A stretch of DNA of 64,000 nt. Origin: Gammaproteobacteria bacterium (GTDB lineage Bacteria > Pseudomonadota > Gammaproteobacteria > JAABTG01). Shown piece by piece: positions 7,064 to 14,668 of this stretch. Position 1 is the stretch's first letter. Each line of letters opens with the position of its first letter. The notes under the pieces were generated by a model. That model ran no database searches. It had not been told where the DNA came from and saw only the letters and a program-made list of their open reading frames with translations. Location of the stretch: contig JAXHLS010000002.1 of the NCBI GenBank assembly GCA_034522055.1, positions 3,615,549 to 3,679,548 on the forward strand, in the 5' to 3' direction. The position numbers and the translations under genes were made by a program.

Positions 7064-8077
7064 TCAGGGGCGCGCGGGTACCCGGCCGTAGCGGGCGGCC
7101 ACCAGCTCCGCGCTGATGGCGAGGGCGATCTCTTCCGGCTGACGTCCCCCCAGGTCGAGGCCCACGGGGCCTTGGATGCGCGCCAGGGCCCCGTCATCGA
7201 AGCCGCGGCGGCGTAGCCGTTCGAGGCGCCCCGCATGGCTGCGTCTACTCCCCAGGGCGCCGATGTAGAAGGCCGGTGAGGCGAGGGCGGCGGCCAGGGC
7301 GGGGTCGTCCAGTTCGGGGTCGTGGGTCAGGCACACCACCGCCGTGCGTTCATCGGGGACGAGGCCGGCGATGCCGGGGCCGGTGGCAACCTGGCGTATC
7401 TCGGCGCCCGGCAGGCGTCGGGGGGCGGCGAAGGCCGGCCGTGGGTCCACCACGGTGACGGCGAAGCCCACCTGGGCGGCCATGGGCACCAGGCTCTGGG
7501 TGATGTGCACGGCTCCCACGATGAGCAGTCGCAACGGTGGCGTCACCACCAGGGCAAAGGCGTCACCGGCGGGTGCGGCCAGCAGGCCACTGTGCCCCGC
7601 GGCCACGGCCGCCGCCAGCGCCGTGTCCTCCCGGGGGGTGAGGTCGAGGGATCCCGTGCCACTATCCCCCCGCACCACGGCCTGGCCCGGGTCCGCCAGG
7701 CGGAATACCAGGGCCGCCGGCGGGCCCCGCAGCAGCTCATCCACCACGGCAGGGTCCTCGAGCACCCGCACATGGACCCGCAGCCGGCCGCCGCAGGCCA
7801 GCCCCGCGGCCCGGGCGGTGTCGTCGCCGATGCCGTAGTCCAGGGTCCGGGGGGCACCGTCCTCCAGCACGTCCAGGGCCTCGCTCACCACCTCCGCCTC
7901 GATGCAGCCCCCCGACACCGAGCCCTCGAAGGCCCCCCGGTGATCCACCACCAGCAGGCTCCCTGCCGGCCGCGGCGACGAGCCCCAGGTCTCGATGACC
8001 ACCGCCACCGCCACCCGTCGCCCGTCCCGGAGCCAGGCCCGGGCGGTGGCGAGTAGGGAGTGGGTGGGATTGGGCAT
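7064..8077 (-). CDS. xdhC: XdhC/CoxI family molybdoenzyme maturation factor
   Basis: 337 aa. The N-terminal XdhC/CoxI domain shows VVIETWGSSPRPAGS and SGGCIEAEVV; the C-terminal Rossmann-like domain starts near residue 185 (LLIVGAVHITQSLVPMA) and ends with ALGSRRSHAGRLERL. XdhC proteins bind and protect Moco, help in sulfuration and hand it to xanthine dehydrogenase or CO dehydrogenase-like enzymes. Convergent with mocA, 29 bp between stops, which supports a shared role. A heptanucleotide repeat region lies directly upstream of its start. Confidence 0.85.
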   Translation of the reverse strand: MPNPTHSLLATARAWLRDGRRVAVAVVIETWGSSPRPAGSLLVVDHRGAFEGSVSGGCIEAEVVSEALDVLEDGAPRTLDYGIGDDTARAAGLACGGRLRVHVRVLEDPAVVDELLRGPPAALVFRLADPGQAVVRGDSGTGSLDLTPREDTALAAAVAAGHSGLLAAPAGDAFALVVTPPLRLLIVGAVHITQSLVPMAAQVGFAVTVVDPRPAFAAPRRLPGAEIRQVATGPGIAGLVPDERTAVVCLTHDPELDDPALAAALASPAFYIGALGSRRSHAGRLERLRRRGFDDGALARIQGPVGLDLGGRQPEEIALAISAELVAARYGRVPARP

Positions 8078-8105
8078 GGGGGAGAGGAGGTGAATGGCGG
8101 AAAGG

Positions 8106-8317
8106 CTGGTGAATAGTGGTAGGGCAGTGAATGGTGAATGGTGGAAAAGCGGTGAATAGTGAATAGTGAATAGTGAATGGTAAAAACAGAATTTGCGGCA
8201 TGGTTTTGAGGCTCTGATCCCTGCGCCTATTTCTTGGAGCCATCAGCCTCGCACGGTGTTATAACTATTCACTATTCACTATTCACCATTCACTATCTTC
8301 CAAACTATTCACCATCT
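8106..8317. repeat. Inverted heptanucleotide repeat arrays (GTGAATA/TGAATGG family)
   Basis: The left array (8106-8185) is made of GTGAATA/GTGAATGG-type heptamers. The right array (8264-8317) is its reverse complement (ATTCACT/ATTCACC). About 80 bp of unique DNA separates them. The right array runs into the 3' end of the hydrolase gene and includes its stop codon. Transcripts across the region could form a long imperfect hairpin, possibly serving as a terminator for one or both flanking genes. A similar architecture with the same heptamer recurs at 61.0-61.3 kb. Confidence 0.8.
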
Positions 8318-9163
8318 TCCAAGTTCCTCCCTCATGAACGCCGCCGCCCGCAGCAGGGCATCGCGGGAGGCCAGGTCGTCGGCGAAGGTGCGTACGTCGG
8401 GGGGGCGGAAGTCGAAGCCGCGGCCGACGCCGGGGTACTCGATGAGGCGCACGTCGCGGCCGCGTTCCTTCATCACCTCCACGCCGGTCTCGATGACGCG
8501 CTTGCGCTGGTACTGCTCGTCCGCGCCCACGAAGATGAGGGTGGGCAGGGTCAGTTCCTCCATCTCGGGGGCGTAGCCGTAGACCTGCAGGGGCTCGGGG
8601 GCGTTGGGGTCCTGGAGGTGGGGATAGTAGGAGACATAGCAGGCGGCGGCATCGTCCTGACGCTTGAAGGTGGTGGCCACCTTGAGGGTGTAGTAGCCGC
8701 CGCGGGTGTGGGAGTAGAGGCAGGCGCGGCGGCTGCTGATGTCGTCCCGCGCCAGCAGGGCGTCCAGGCCCCGGTTCACGTCGGCCTCCAGGGCGTAGTC
8801 GTGGCGGATGGGATGGGTGCCGATGAAGTGGGCGGTATAGACATCGGGGGCCAGCACCACGAAACCCCGGGCGGCCAGGCGCTTCACATGACGGCGCAGC
8901 AGGTCGTCCAGGCCCCGGCGGCCGTGCTGGAACAGCACCGCAGGGTAGCGCTCACCGTCGGCGGGGCGGGCCACCATGGCCGGCACCGCCACGTCTCCGC
9001 TAGTATAGGTCACCTCCGTGGTGACCACCTCGTGATTCGCGGGCACCCGCATCACGCCCTCGTTCCACCAGGCTTCGTCCCACCACCAGGGCCTCTGGTC
9101 GGTCGCGGCGGCGGGGCCGGCCGCCAGCAGGGTGCATATCAAGAGCAGGATGGAGCGGGACAT
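8309..9163 (-). CDS. Secreted dienelactone-hydrolase-like protein, catalytic residues apparently lost
   Basis: 284 aa. A signal peptide (LLLICTLLAAGPAAA then TDQRP) is followed by an alpha/beta-hydrolase domain with YPAVLFQHGRRGLDD. The ATG at 9163 is preferred over an upstream one at 9196 because GAGAAG lies 8 bases before it and the signal peptide starts there. The usual nucleophile position (GxCxGG) reads SHTRGG, and the usual catalytic His-Gly-Phe reads GRGFDF, leaving only the acid (VGADEQY). It is therefore probably non-hydrolytic or uses a different mechanism, for example as a binding protein. The 3' end runs into a heptamer repeat. Confidence 0.75.
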   Translation of the reverse strand: MSRSILLLICTLLAAGPAAATDQRPWWWDEAWWNEGVMRVPANHEVVTTEVTYTSGDVAVPAMVARPADGERYPAVLFQHGRRGLDDLLRRHVKRLAARGFVVLAPDVYTAHFIGTHPIRHDYALEADVNRGLDALLARDDISSRRACLYSHTRGGYYTLKVATTFKRQDDAAACYVSYYPHLQDPNAPEPLQVYGYAPEMEELTLPTLIFVGADEQYQRKRVIETGVEVMKERGRDVRLIEYPGVGRGFDFRPPDVRTFADDLASRDALLRAAAFMREELGRW

Positions 9164-9340
9164 GGCGGCTTCTCGGGGATGGGTGAGCATGAACAATCAT
9201 TAGCACACCCCCGCTCCGGGGCCAAGTCGGCGGCCCGCCGGGCGTTTCCCGGACCGTTTCCCCCCTGGCAGGGCCTTTTTTCACGCCATCCCTTGGGACT
9301 ATGGTGGGGGCTATCCCATCCCCTGGAGACACCGAGAATC

Positions 9341-10093
9341 ATGATCTTCAAACAGCTCGTGGAGGTGGATTCCTCCACCTATACCTATCTCATCGGCTGC
9401 GAGGTCACACGCCAGGCCGTCCTCATCGACCCGGTCCTGGATACCGTGGAACGTGACCTCCAGGTGCTGGGGGATCTCGGCCTCGAGCTCGCGGTCACCC
9501 TGGACACCCATATCCATGCCGACCACCTCACCGGCGCCCGCCGCCTGCGGCAGCGCACCGGCTGCCGGATCGCCTGCCCGCGCATGCTGGAGCTGCCCTG
9601 CGCGGACCTGGGGGTGCAGGAGGGTGAGACCTTCGAGGTGGGCTCCGTCACCCTGCATCCCCTGTTCACCCCCGGGCACACGGACCATCACCATGCCTAT
9701 CTGCTGGAGACCCCGGTGCACAAGCTGGTGTTCACCGGCGATGCCCTGCTCATCGAGGCCTGCGGTCGCACCGACTTCCAGTCGGGGGATGCGGGCGCCC
9801 TCTACAACAGCATCCACAACAAGCTGTTCACCCTGCCGGACGAGACCCTGGTCTACCCGGCCCATGACTACGAGCAGCGCTTCATCTCCACCATCGGCCA
9901 GGAGAAAGCTCGTAACCCGCGCCTCGGCGGGGGGCGTGGCAAGGAGGATTTCGTGGCCCTGATGAACGGTCTGGATCTGCCCTATCCCCGCAAGATCGAC
10001 TTCGCCGTGCCGGGCAACGAGGCCTGCGGGGAGTGTCCCGACAACGTGCCGGAGGCGTATCGCGGCCCCTGCGTGGCCAGCGACCAGGGCTGA
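9341..10093 (+). CDS. Persulfide dioxygenase (ETHE1-like metallo-beta-lactamase fold)
   Basis: 250 aa. The metal motif THIHADHLTG (HxHxDH), TPGHTDHHHAY and VFTGDALLIEACGRTDFQSGD are diagnostic of ETHE1-type persulfide dioxygenases, mononuclear iron enzymes oxidising glutathione persulfide to sulfite. It is cytoplasmic (no signal peptide). A cysteine-bearing tail (ACGECPDNVP) closes the protein. The ATG at 9341 follows GGAGAC. Related bacterial proteins include blh and sdo. The role fits the sulfur-related genes elsewhere in the window (DsrC-like, DsrE-like). Confidence 0.88.
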   Translation: MIFKQLVEVDSSTYTYLIGCEVTRQAVLIDPVLDTVERDLQVLGDLGLELAVTLDTHIHADHLTGARRLRQRTGCRIACPRMLELPCADLGVQEGETFEVGSVTLHPLFTPGHTDHHHAYLLETPVHKLVFTGDALLIEACGRTDFQSGDAGALYNSIHNKLFTLPDETLVYPAHDYEQRFISTIGQEKARNPRLGGGRGKEDFVALMNGLDLPYPRKIDFAVPGNEACGECPDNVPEAYRGPCVASDQG

Positions 10094-10095
10094 GG

Positions 10096-10941
10096 CTAAG
10101 ACGCCATGAGGGTGTCGTAGACGGCGAAGAACTGGCCCACGCCGTCATCGGCCCGGGGGTCGTAGTAGAGGGCATGGGGCTCGAAGGAGGGGGGCGGATC
10201 GAGGGGGTCCCCTTCCAGCATGGTGTCGAAGGAACGGCCCCCCAGCAGGCGGTGGAAGTGGGTCAGGTACAGGCGGTGGAGCACGCCGTCCCGCAGCAGG
10301 GTGTCCAGTACCCAGGGGCCGGCGATGGAATACAGGCGGCTCAGGCCTTCGCGGGCCAGCAGGTCCACCAGCACGGCGCCCTCCACGCTGGTGCCGCGCC
10401 CGGCGCTGAGCACCCGCACTCCCGCGGCCTCCACCCGCGGCAGCTCGGCCCGATCCGCCTCCGCCCCCACGGCGAAATACACCGGCCTCTCATAGCCCTC
10501 GCACATTTCCGCCAGGGCCGGGTCCAGGGTCCGGGTGAGGACCACCACGGCGGGCTGGGGCGGCAGCCCCTGACCGGCGCGCCATTCATGGAGGTCCCCA
10601 TAGGCAGGGTCGCGGCTCACGGGCAGCACGTCCTGGGCCTTGCCGGTGGCCAGGTCGCGCAGGAACCGGGCGCTCACCAGCAGGGCATCGGCGCGGGCCG
10701 CCAGTTCCTGGAACAAACGCCAGTCCCGATCGTTGATGATGGTACCGGGCACGCTGTGGCCGCCGTGGCGTGGGTCCTCCACGGCGATGCGTCCGTCCAG
10801 GCTGGAGATGAAGTTGGTGTAGACGAAGGGCCGCCCGCTGCCGTCGCCATGGTCCATGGGATGCTCCAGATAGAGGCCCTCGAGGGCACACTCCCGGGTC
10901 GGCCCGGGATACAGTCTCAGCACTTTGTGCGATGGGTTCAT
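10096..10941 (-). CDS. RibD C-terminal / dihydrofolate-reductase-fold reductase
   Basis: 281 aa. PFVYTNFISSLDGRIAV near residue 40 and DRDWRLFQELAARADALLVSA are the substrate/NADPH-binding segments of RibD-C-type reductases; AGPWVLDTLLRDGVLHRLYLT is the conserved C-terminal region. RibD itself reduces the riboflavin precursor, but this protein lacks the deaminase domain and lies away from rib genes, so its substrate is unknown. It starts 18 bp after the stop of a truncated hydrolase gene on the same strand and ends 2 bp from the convergent persulfide dioxygenase stop. Confidence 0.78.
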   Translation of the reverse strand: MNPSHKVLRLYPGPTRECALEGLYLEHPMDHGDGSGRPFVYTNFISSLDGRIAVEDPRHGGHSVPGTIINDRDWRLFQELAARADALLVSARFLRDLATGKAQDVLPVSRDPAYGDLHEWRAGQGLPPQPAVVVLTRTLDPALAEMCEGYERPVYFAVGAEADRAELPRVEAAGVRVLSAGRGTSVEGAVLVDLLAREGLSRLYSIAGPWVLDTLLRDGVLHRLYLTHFHRLLGGRSFDTMLEGDPLDPPPSFEPHALYYDPRADDGVGQFFAVYDTLMAS

Positions 10942-10959
10942 GGTGTTTCCCTTCCGGGG

Positions 10960-11337
10960 TCAATCGGCAGCGGCGAACTCGGCGCTCAGGGAGAAGGCCA
11001 CCACGTCTGCCGGTCCCTTCACCACCGTGGTCATGAAGTTCTCGATGGCCCCGGCGTAGAGTTCCGGTGAGTAAGGGCGGCGGGAGCGCTCCGAGTGGCC
11101 GTAGCCCGGCAGCTCGGGGGCGAACACCGGGCGGCGGCCGCGGTAATGGTCGAACAGCGGACGCATCTCGAAGGCGCTGGGGGCCGCGTTGATGCTGTGG
11201 AGGAGCACCAGGGGGTGGCCCGCCGGGCCCTCGTCCGCGTAGTAGGCGATGCGCCCCGCCCGGGGCGACCGGATCTCCGCGCGCCGGGTGTCCAGGGCCT
11301 CGGGCCGCCCGGCTTCCCATGCCGGGCGGGGCGGCAT
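10960..11337 (-). pseudogene. Truncated alpha/beta hydrolase (N-terminal half)
   Basis: 125 aa. RIAYYADEGPAGHPLVLLHS, the AAPSAFEMRPLFDHYRG loop and APELPGYGHSERS are the first half of a classic alpha/beta hydrolase (residues following the HxS oxyanion strand). The frame stops at AFSLSAEFAAAD, right at the nucleophile elbow (Ser in FSLSAEF), so the acid and His are missing. The stop is immediately followed by the RibD-like gene, suggesting a deletion that fused the two loci. An upstream in-frame ATG at 11439 is less likely. Probably non-functional. Confidence 0.65.
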
Positions 11338-11356
11338 CAGTCGCCACCGCGGGCAA

Positions 11357-11851
11357 TCACTGGATGGGTATGGAGGCGTAGCCCTGGGCGTGGTAGCCGG
11401 TGAGGGAGACGAAGGTGTTGCCGACGGGTTCGATGCCATCGAGAAGGGAGGCGCTGTCGACTTTGGACAGTCTCATGGCCACGGAGCAGGCCTCCATGCG
11501 GGCCCCGGCCCGTTGGAGGTCGGCCAGTTGTTCCGCGACGCGGTCCAGGTGCTCGAAGTCCGTTAGCTCCGCCTGTTCCCGATCCTCGGAGATGAGTTTC
11601 ACCGACGGCCCACGAAACGCCAGTATGACGTCGGGCTCGACATCCTGGCGCCGCAGATCCGCGATGGTTTCCCGGATCACCCCGAGATAGAGGGCCAGCT
11701 TGCCGGGCTCGCCCATGTTGATATCGAACACCACTTTGCCCGTCTCGACACCCCGCAACGCGGCGTCATCCCCGGGCTTGGTTTCGGCGGCGGCCGTGGC
11801 TTGGCTGGCCGCCAGGAGGAGAGCGAGGCAGAGGCTGGTGAGGATTCTCAT
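11357..11851 (-). CDS. Periplasmic DsrE-family protein
   Basis: 164 aa. A clear signal peptide (MRILTSLCLALLLAASQATAA) precedes a DsrE/DsrF-like domain: KVVFDINMGEPGKLALYLGVI, VEPDVILAFRGPSVKLI and AGARMEACSVAMR with one conserved-position cysteine. AAGGAG lies just upstream of the ATG at 11851, supporting this start over longer forms. DsrE-fold proteins bind or carry sulfur or other small molecules; secreted members are common beside sulfur-oxidation genes but their function is not settled. A second secreted DsrE-like protein occurs at 26.5 kb. Confidence 0.8.
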   Translation of the reverse strand: MRILTSLCLALLLAASQATAAAETKPGDDAALRGVETGKVVFDINMGEPGKLALYLGVIRETIADLRRQDVEPDVILAFRGPSVKLISEDREQAELTDFEHLDRVAEQLADLQRAGARMEACSVAMRLSKVDSASLLDGIEPVGNTFVSLTGYHAQGYASIPIQ

Positions 11852-11961
11852 GACGGTTCTCCTTCGGTTTTGAAAAAGGGTTGGCCAATGCTTCCCAAGG
11901 AAGCGCAGGGTTTGAGCGCTGCGCCAGTATAAAGTGCCTTGGAACCCGTGAAGAGGGACTG

Positions 11962-12183
11962 GTAAAAGCACGCCCGGCATCACCGCCACCACCCTCCATG
12001 ACGAATACCCCATCGCACGCCAGGACCTGTGGACGACGGTCCTCGACAAGGAGTTCGAACGCCTGGCGATGCATCCCAGCGATACCCGCTACGAAACCGA
12101 GCTCGGTCATGCATCAGGGTTTGCCGCGGGGGCCGTAGAGGGCAACGTTAATGGCGCAGTGGTCGGTGGAAGATTATTTCTAT
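11962..12183 (+). other. Unassigned open stretch upstream of the Fic gene, possible gene remnant
   Basis: The intergenic region 11852-12339 has no confident gene. On the plus strand, about 74 residues are open (LHDEYPIARQDLW, EFERLAMHPSDTRYE, GFAAGAVEGNVNGAVVGG), protein-like in composition, but with an upstream stop and no ATG, so it may be a remnant. I do not recognise the family. The region from 12184 on carries the Fic promoter. Confidence 0.25.
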
Positions 12184-12258
12184 GAGGATTCTGGAGGTCC
12201 GACCCGCGCTCTCTGATGGCATCGGGTTGTGCTTGAACCCGCGGAGAACTTGCCGCAT

Positions 12259-12339
12259 TTACTCCGCATCGTATGCGGAATAAGTCTTGACTCTGCGGAG
12301 AATACGGCGGATATTCTTATTATAAGTTGCGGAGTTTGA
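12259..12339. promoter_or_regulatory. Candidate operator/promoter of the Fic gene
   Basis: A near-perfect inverted repeat TTACTCCGCAT-CGT-ATGCGGAATAA spans 12259-12283 (one mismatch between arms). The half-site TGCGGAG recurs at 12293-12299 and 12330-12336, and CGCGGAG at 12239-12245, so the motif is repeated up to the Fic start at 12340. AT-rich TATTCTTATTATAAG between the last two half-sites could hold the -10 region. The Fic protein carries a C-terminal winged-helix-like domain, so autoregulation is plausible but inferred. Confidence 0.55.
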
Positions 12340-13464
12340 ATGTATATCTGGGAACAAAAAGACTGGCCAAAGCTGATAGGGGACTGCAAAGCCCTGTCGC
12401 CGCTGCTTGCGCATGTCTCAAGGGCGCAGGGCCGTCTGCTGGGGCGGATGGAATCGCTGGGTTTTGCCCTGCGAACAGAGGCACATTTGAGCACCCTGAC
12501 CCAGGATGTTGTGCAATCCAGCGATATAGAAGGGGAGAAGCTCGAACCCGAGCAGGTCCGCTCGTCCATCGCCCGGCGGCTTGGCGTCGATATTGGGGGC
12601 AGCATCCCGGCCGATCGGAATGTTGAAGGCGTGGTTGAGATGATGATGGACGCCACCGGCAATTATACCGCCCCACTCACCGAAGACCGGTTGTTTGGCT
12701 GGCATGCCGCGTTGTTTCCGACGGGACGCAGCGGAATGTTCAAGATCACTGTCGGTGATTGGCGTGATGATGCCAATGGTCCGATGCAGGTGGTCTCAGG
12801 TCCGGTCGGCAAACAACAGATCCACTATGAAGCCCCCCCGGCTGAACGGCTGCCGACCGAGGTTGCCGCTTTTCTGCGCTGGTTCGAGTCCGGGAAGGAT
12901 ATTGACCCGCTCCTGGCCGCGGGACTGGCGCACTTGTGGTTTGTGACGCTTCACCCGTTCGATGATGGCAACGGGCGCATCGCGCGGGCGATTGCCGATA
13001 TGGCCCTGGCGCGCTCTGAAGGGACGGGACAACGCTTTTACAGCATGTCCGCGCAGATCCGGACCGAGCGCAATGCTTATTACGACATCCTGAAAACCAC
13101 ACAAAACGGCCCATGTGACGTCACGGTTTGGCAGACGTGGTTTTTGAACTGCCTGCTGCGCGCCATAGAGGGGGCCGACAGCATCATGGAAACTGTGCTG
13201 GCCAAGGCGCGATTTTGGGAGCGCTTTGCCAAAGCGCCGCTGAACGAACGGCAGATCAAAGTGCTGAACCGGGTAATGGATGGCTTTGAAGGCACGCTGA
13301 CGACATCGAAGTGGGCCAAGCTGGGGAAATGCTCCCAGGACACGGCCTATCGAGACATCCTCGATTTGATCGTGCGCGGGGCCCTGCAAAAGGAACCTGG
13401 TGGTGGTCGCAGCACCAGCTACTCGGTCATCCTGCACCATGCGCATCCAACAACGGCCATCTAA
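12340..13464 (+). CDS. Fic family AMP-transferase with built-in inhibitory helix
   Basis: 374 aa. N-terminal DUF4172-like region with the inhibitory motif SSDIEGEKL (S/TxxxEG, residues ~60-70), Fic core at ~195-225 with the canonical HPFDDGNGRIAR loop (catalytic His, anion-binding GNGR), and a C-terminal winged-helix-like domain (~290-365). The intact Fic motif predicts AMP transfer to protein Ser/Thr/Tyr; the upstream Glu should hold the enzyme inactive until released (class II type). The target is unknown. It is a single gene with its own repeat-rich promoter and no antitoxin partner, as expected for self-inhibited Fic proteins. Confidence 0.92.
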   Translation: MYIWEQKDWPKLIGDCKALSPLLAHVSRAQGRLLGRMESLGFALRTEAHLSTLTQDVVQSSDIEGEKLEPEQVRSSIARRLGVDIGGSIPADRNVEGVVEMMMDATGNYTAPLTEDRLFGWHAALFPTGRSGMFKITVGDWRDDANGPMQVVSGPVGKQQIHYEAPPAERLPTEVAAFLRWFESGKDIDPLLAAGLAHLWFVTLHPFDDGNGRIARAIADMALARSEGTGQRFYSMSAQIRTERNAYYDILKTTQNGPCDVTVWQTWFLNCLLRAIEGADSIMETVLAKARFWERFAKAPLNERQIKVLNRVMDGFEGTLTTSKWAKLGKCSQDTAYRDILDLIVRGALQKEPGGGRSTSYSVILHHAHPTTAI

Positions 13465-13579
13465 CTCACCCACACCCGTCCCCCTGAGCAGGAACCAGGG
13501 GCCGCGCAACGCCACCCTTTTAACGCCCCAGCCCGACAGCCTGCGGTGGGTTCCGGCTCGGCGCCGGGTGTAGGCGTCG

Positions 13580-13690
13580 GGGCCGGGATGTCGGGATGAA
13601 TCCCGACCTACATCCGTGCCGTAGGAACGCGCGGCGCCTCGCACCGCTAGGTTGGACTTGTAGGTCGGGCTTCAGCCCGACAGTAACGCT
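13580..13690. repeat. REP-like palindromes, isolated copy of the 4.8-5.8 kb family
   Basis: GTCGGGATGAATCCCGAC at 13590-13607 followed by CTACATCCGTGCCG, a variable spacer, and TGTAGGTCGGGCTTCAGCCCGACAG at about 13658-13683 reproduce one unit of the large array. They lie between the Fic gene and the convergent HhH gene. The rest of 13465-13810 shows nothing further. Confidence 0.8.
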
Positions 13691-13810
13691 TGTAAGTGCC
13701 ATCTACAATGGAAAACAAGTCTGTTATCCATATGCGTATTCCATGGCCATTCGCCCACCCGTTCCAAGGACATCCGTCTTCAGGCGTCCGTTTCAAAGGA
13801 ATTCGGGGAG

Positions 13811-14668
13811 TCATCCCGTGCCGATGCCGTAGTGGCGGAGGCATTCTGCCTCCCTGCCCCTCACCACTCGTTGCCCTTCCAGTGGTCCATGGGTCTCCGT
13901 CACCACGGTGTGCTGGCCCTCCACGTGGTGGTCGTCGTAGAAGTACACCACCACCCAGTCGTCGGTCCGGCCCAACTCGTGGGCGCGGGCGGTGTTGGAG
14001 TACATGGTGGTGAAGTTCCAGCCGTCCTGCTCGGTGTGGAGGATGGGGAGCCAGGCCTTGGCCTCGGGGTTGAAGCGCCGGGGGGCGATCTGCGGCAGGT
14101 GGCCGGTGGCGGCCTGGTCGCGGTACTGGCGGTCGATGGCGAGCAGCAGATCCACGCCGGGGGCGAGGACCGGAGGCACGTGGGTCTGGCGGCGGGTGCG
14201 GCCGAGCAGGGTGGCCAGGGTCGCCCGTAGGGCCGTGAGGCGACGGGTGCCGATGCCTGGGACCTGTTGCAGTCGGCCGTCCCAGGCGGCGTTCTCCAGG
14301 GCCTCCAGGGTGTCGATGTGGAGTTCGTCGTGGATGCGCTCGGCGAGTTCGGGGCCGATGCCGGGCACGGTCTGGAACAGCCTCGTGCCCTCCAGGGTGC
14401 CGCGCAGGCGGTCGAGCTGGGCCCAGCGGCCGGTGGTGACGATCTCCGAGATGGACTGCGCGATGCCGGCGCCCACGCCGGGCAGGGCCTCCAGGCCCTT
14501 GACGCCGCCCGCCGCCAGCAGCGTGTCCACGCCGCGCTCCAAGTGCTCCACGGTGTCCGCGGCGCGGCGGTAGGCGCGCACGCGGAAGGGGTTGGCGCCC
14601 TGCTGCTCCAGGACATCGGCCATCTCCATGAGGCGCATGGCCACCCTGGCGTTGTAGGGCAGGCTCAC
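13811..14668 (-). CDS. Helix-hairpin-helix protein with DNA polymerase X-like N-terminus
   Basis: 285 aa from a GTG start. Residues ~10-60 (LEQQGANPFRVRAYRRAADTV) resemble the 8-kDa DNA-binding domain of family X polymerases. They are followed by several HhH units (LEALPGVGAGIAQSISEI, FQTVPGIGPELAERI, LQQVPGIGTRRLTAL) and a C-terminal domain of ~95 residues (NFTTMYSNTARAHELG, WVVVYFYDDHHVEGQHTVV). No polymerase palm or PHP domain is present, so a DNA-binding/repair accessory role is likely. The GTG overlaps the stop of the upstream gene (GTGA), so the two are translationally coupled. Confidence 0.75.
   Translation of the reverse strand: MSLPYNARVAMRLMEMADVLEQQGANPFRVRAYRRAADTVEHLERGVDTLLAAGGVKGLEALPGVGAGIAQSISEIVTTGRWAQLDRLRGTLEGTRLFQTVPGIGPELAERIHDELHIDTLEALENAAWDGRLQQVPGIGTRRLTALRATLATLLGRTRRQTHVPPVLAPGVDLLLAIDRQYRDQAATGHLPQIAPRRFNPEAKAWLPILHTEQDGWNFTTMYSNTARAHELGRTDDWVVVYFYDDHHVEGQHTVVTETHGPLEGQRVVRGREAECLRHYGIGTG

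Noticed and set aside
8234-9340. Long upstream extension of the persulfide dioxygenase frame
   Set aside because: The extension overlaps a whole minus-strand hydrolase gene and lacks homology; the ATG at 9341 begins the conserved domain.
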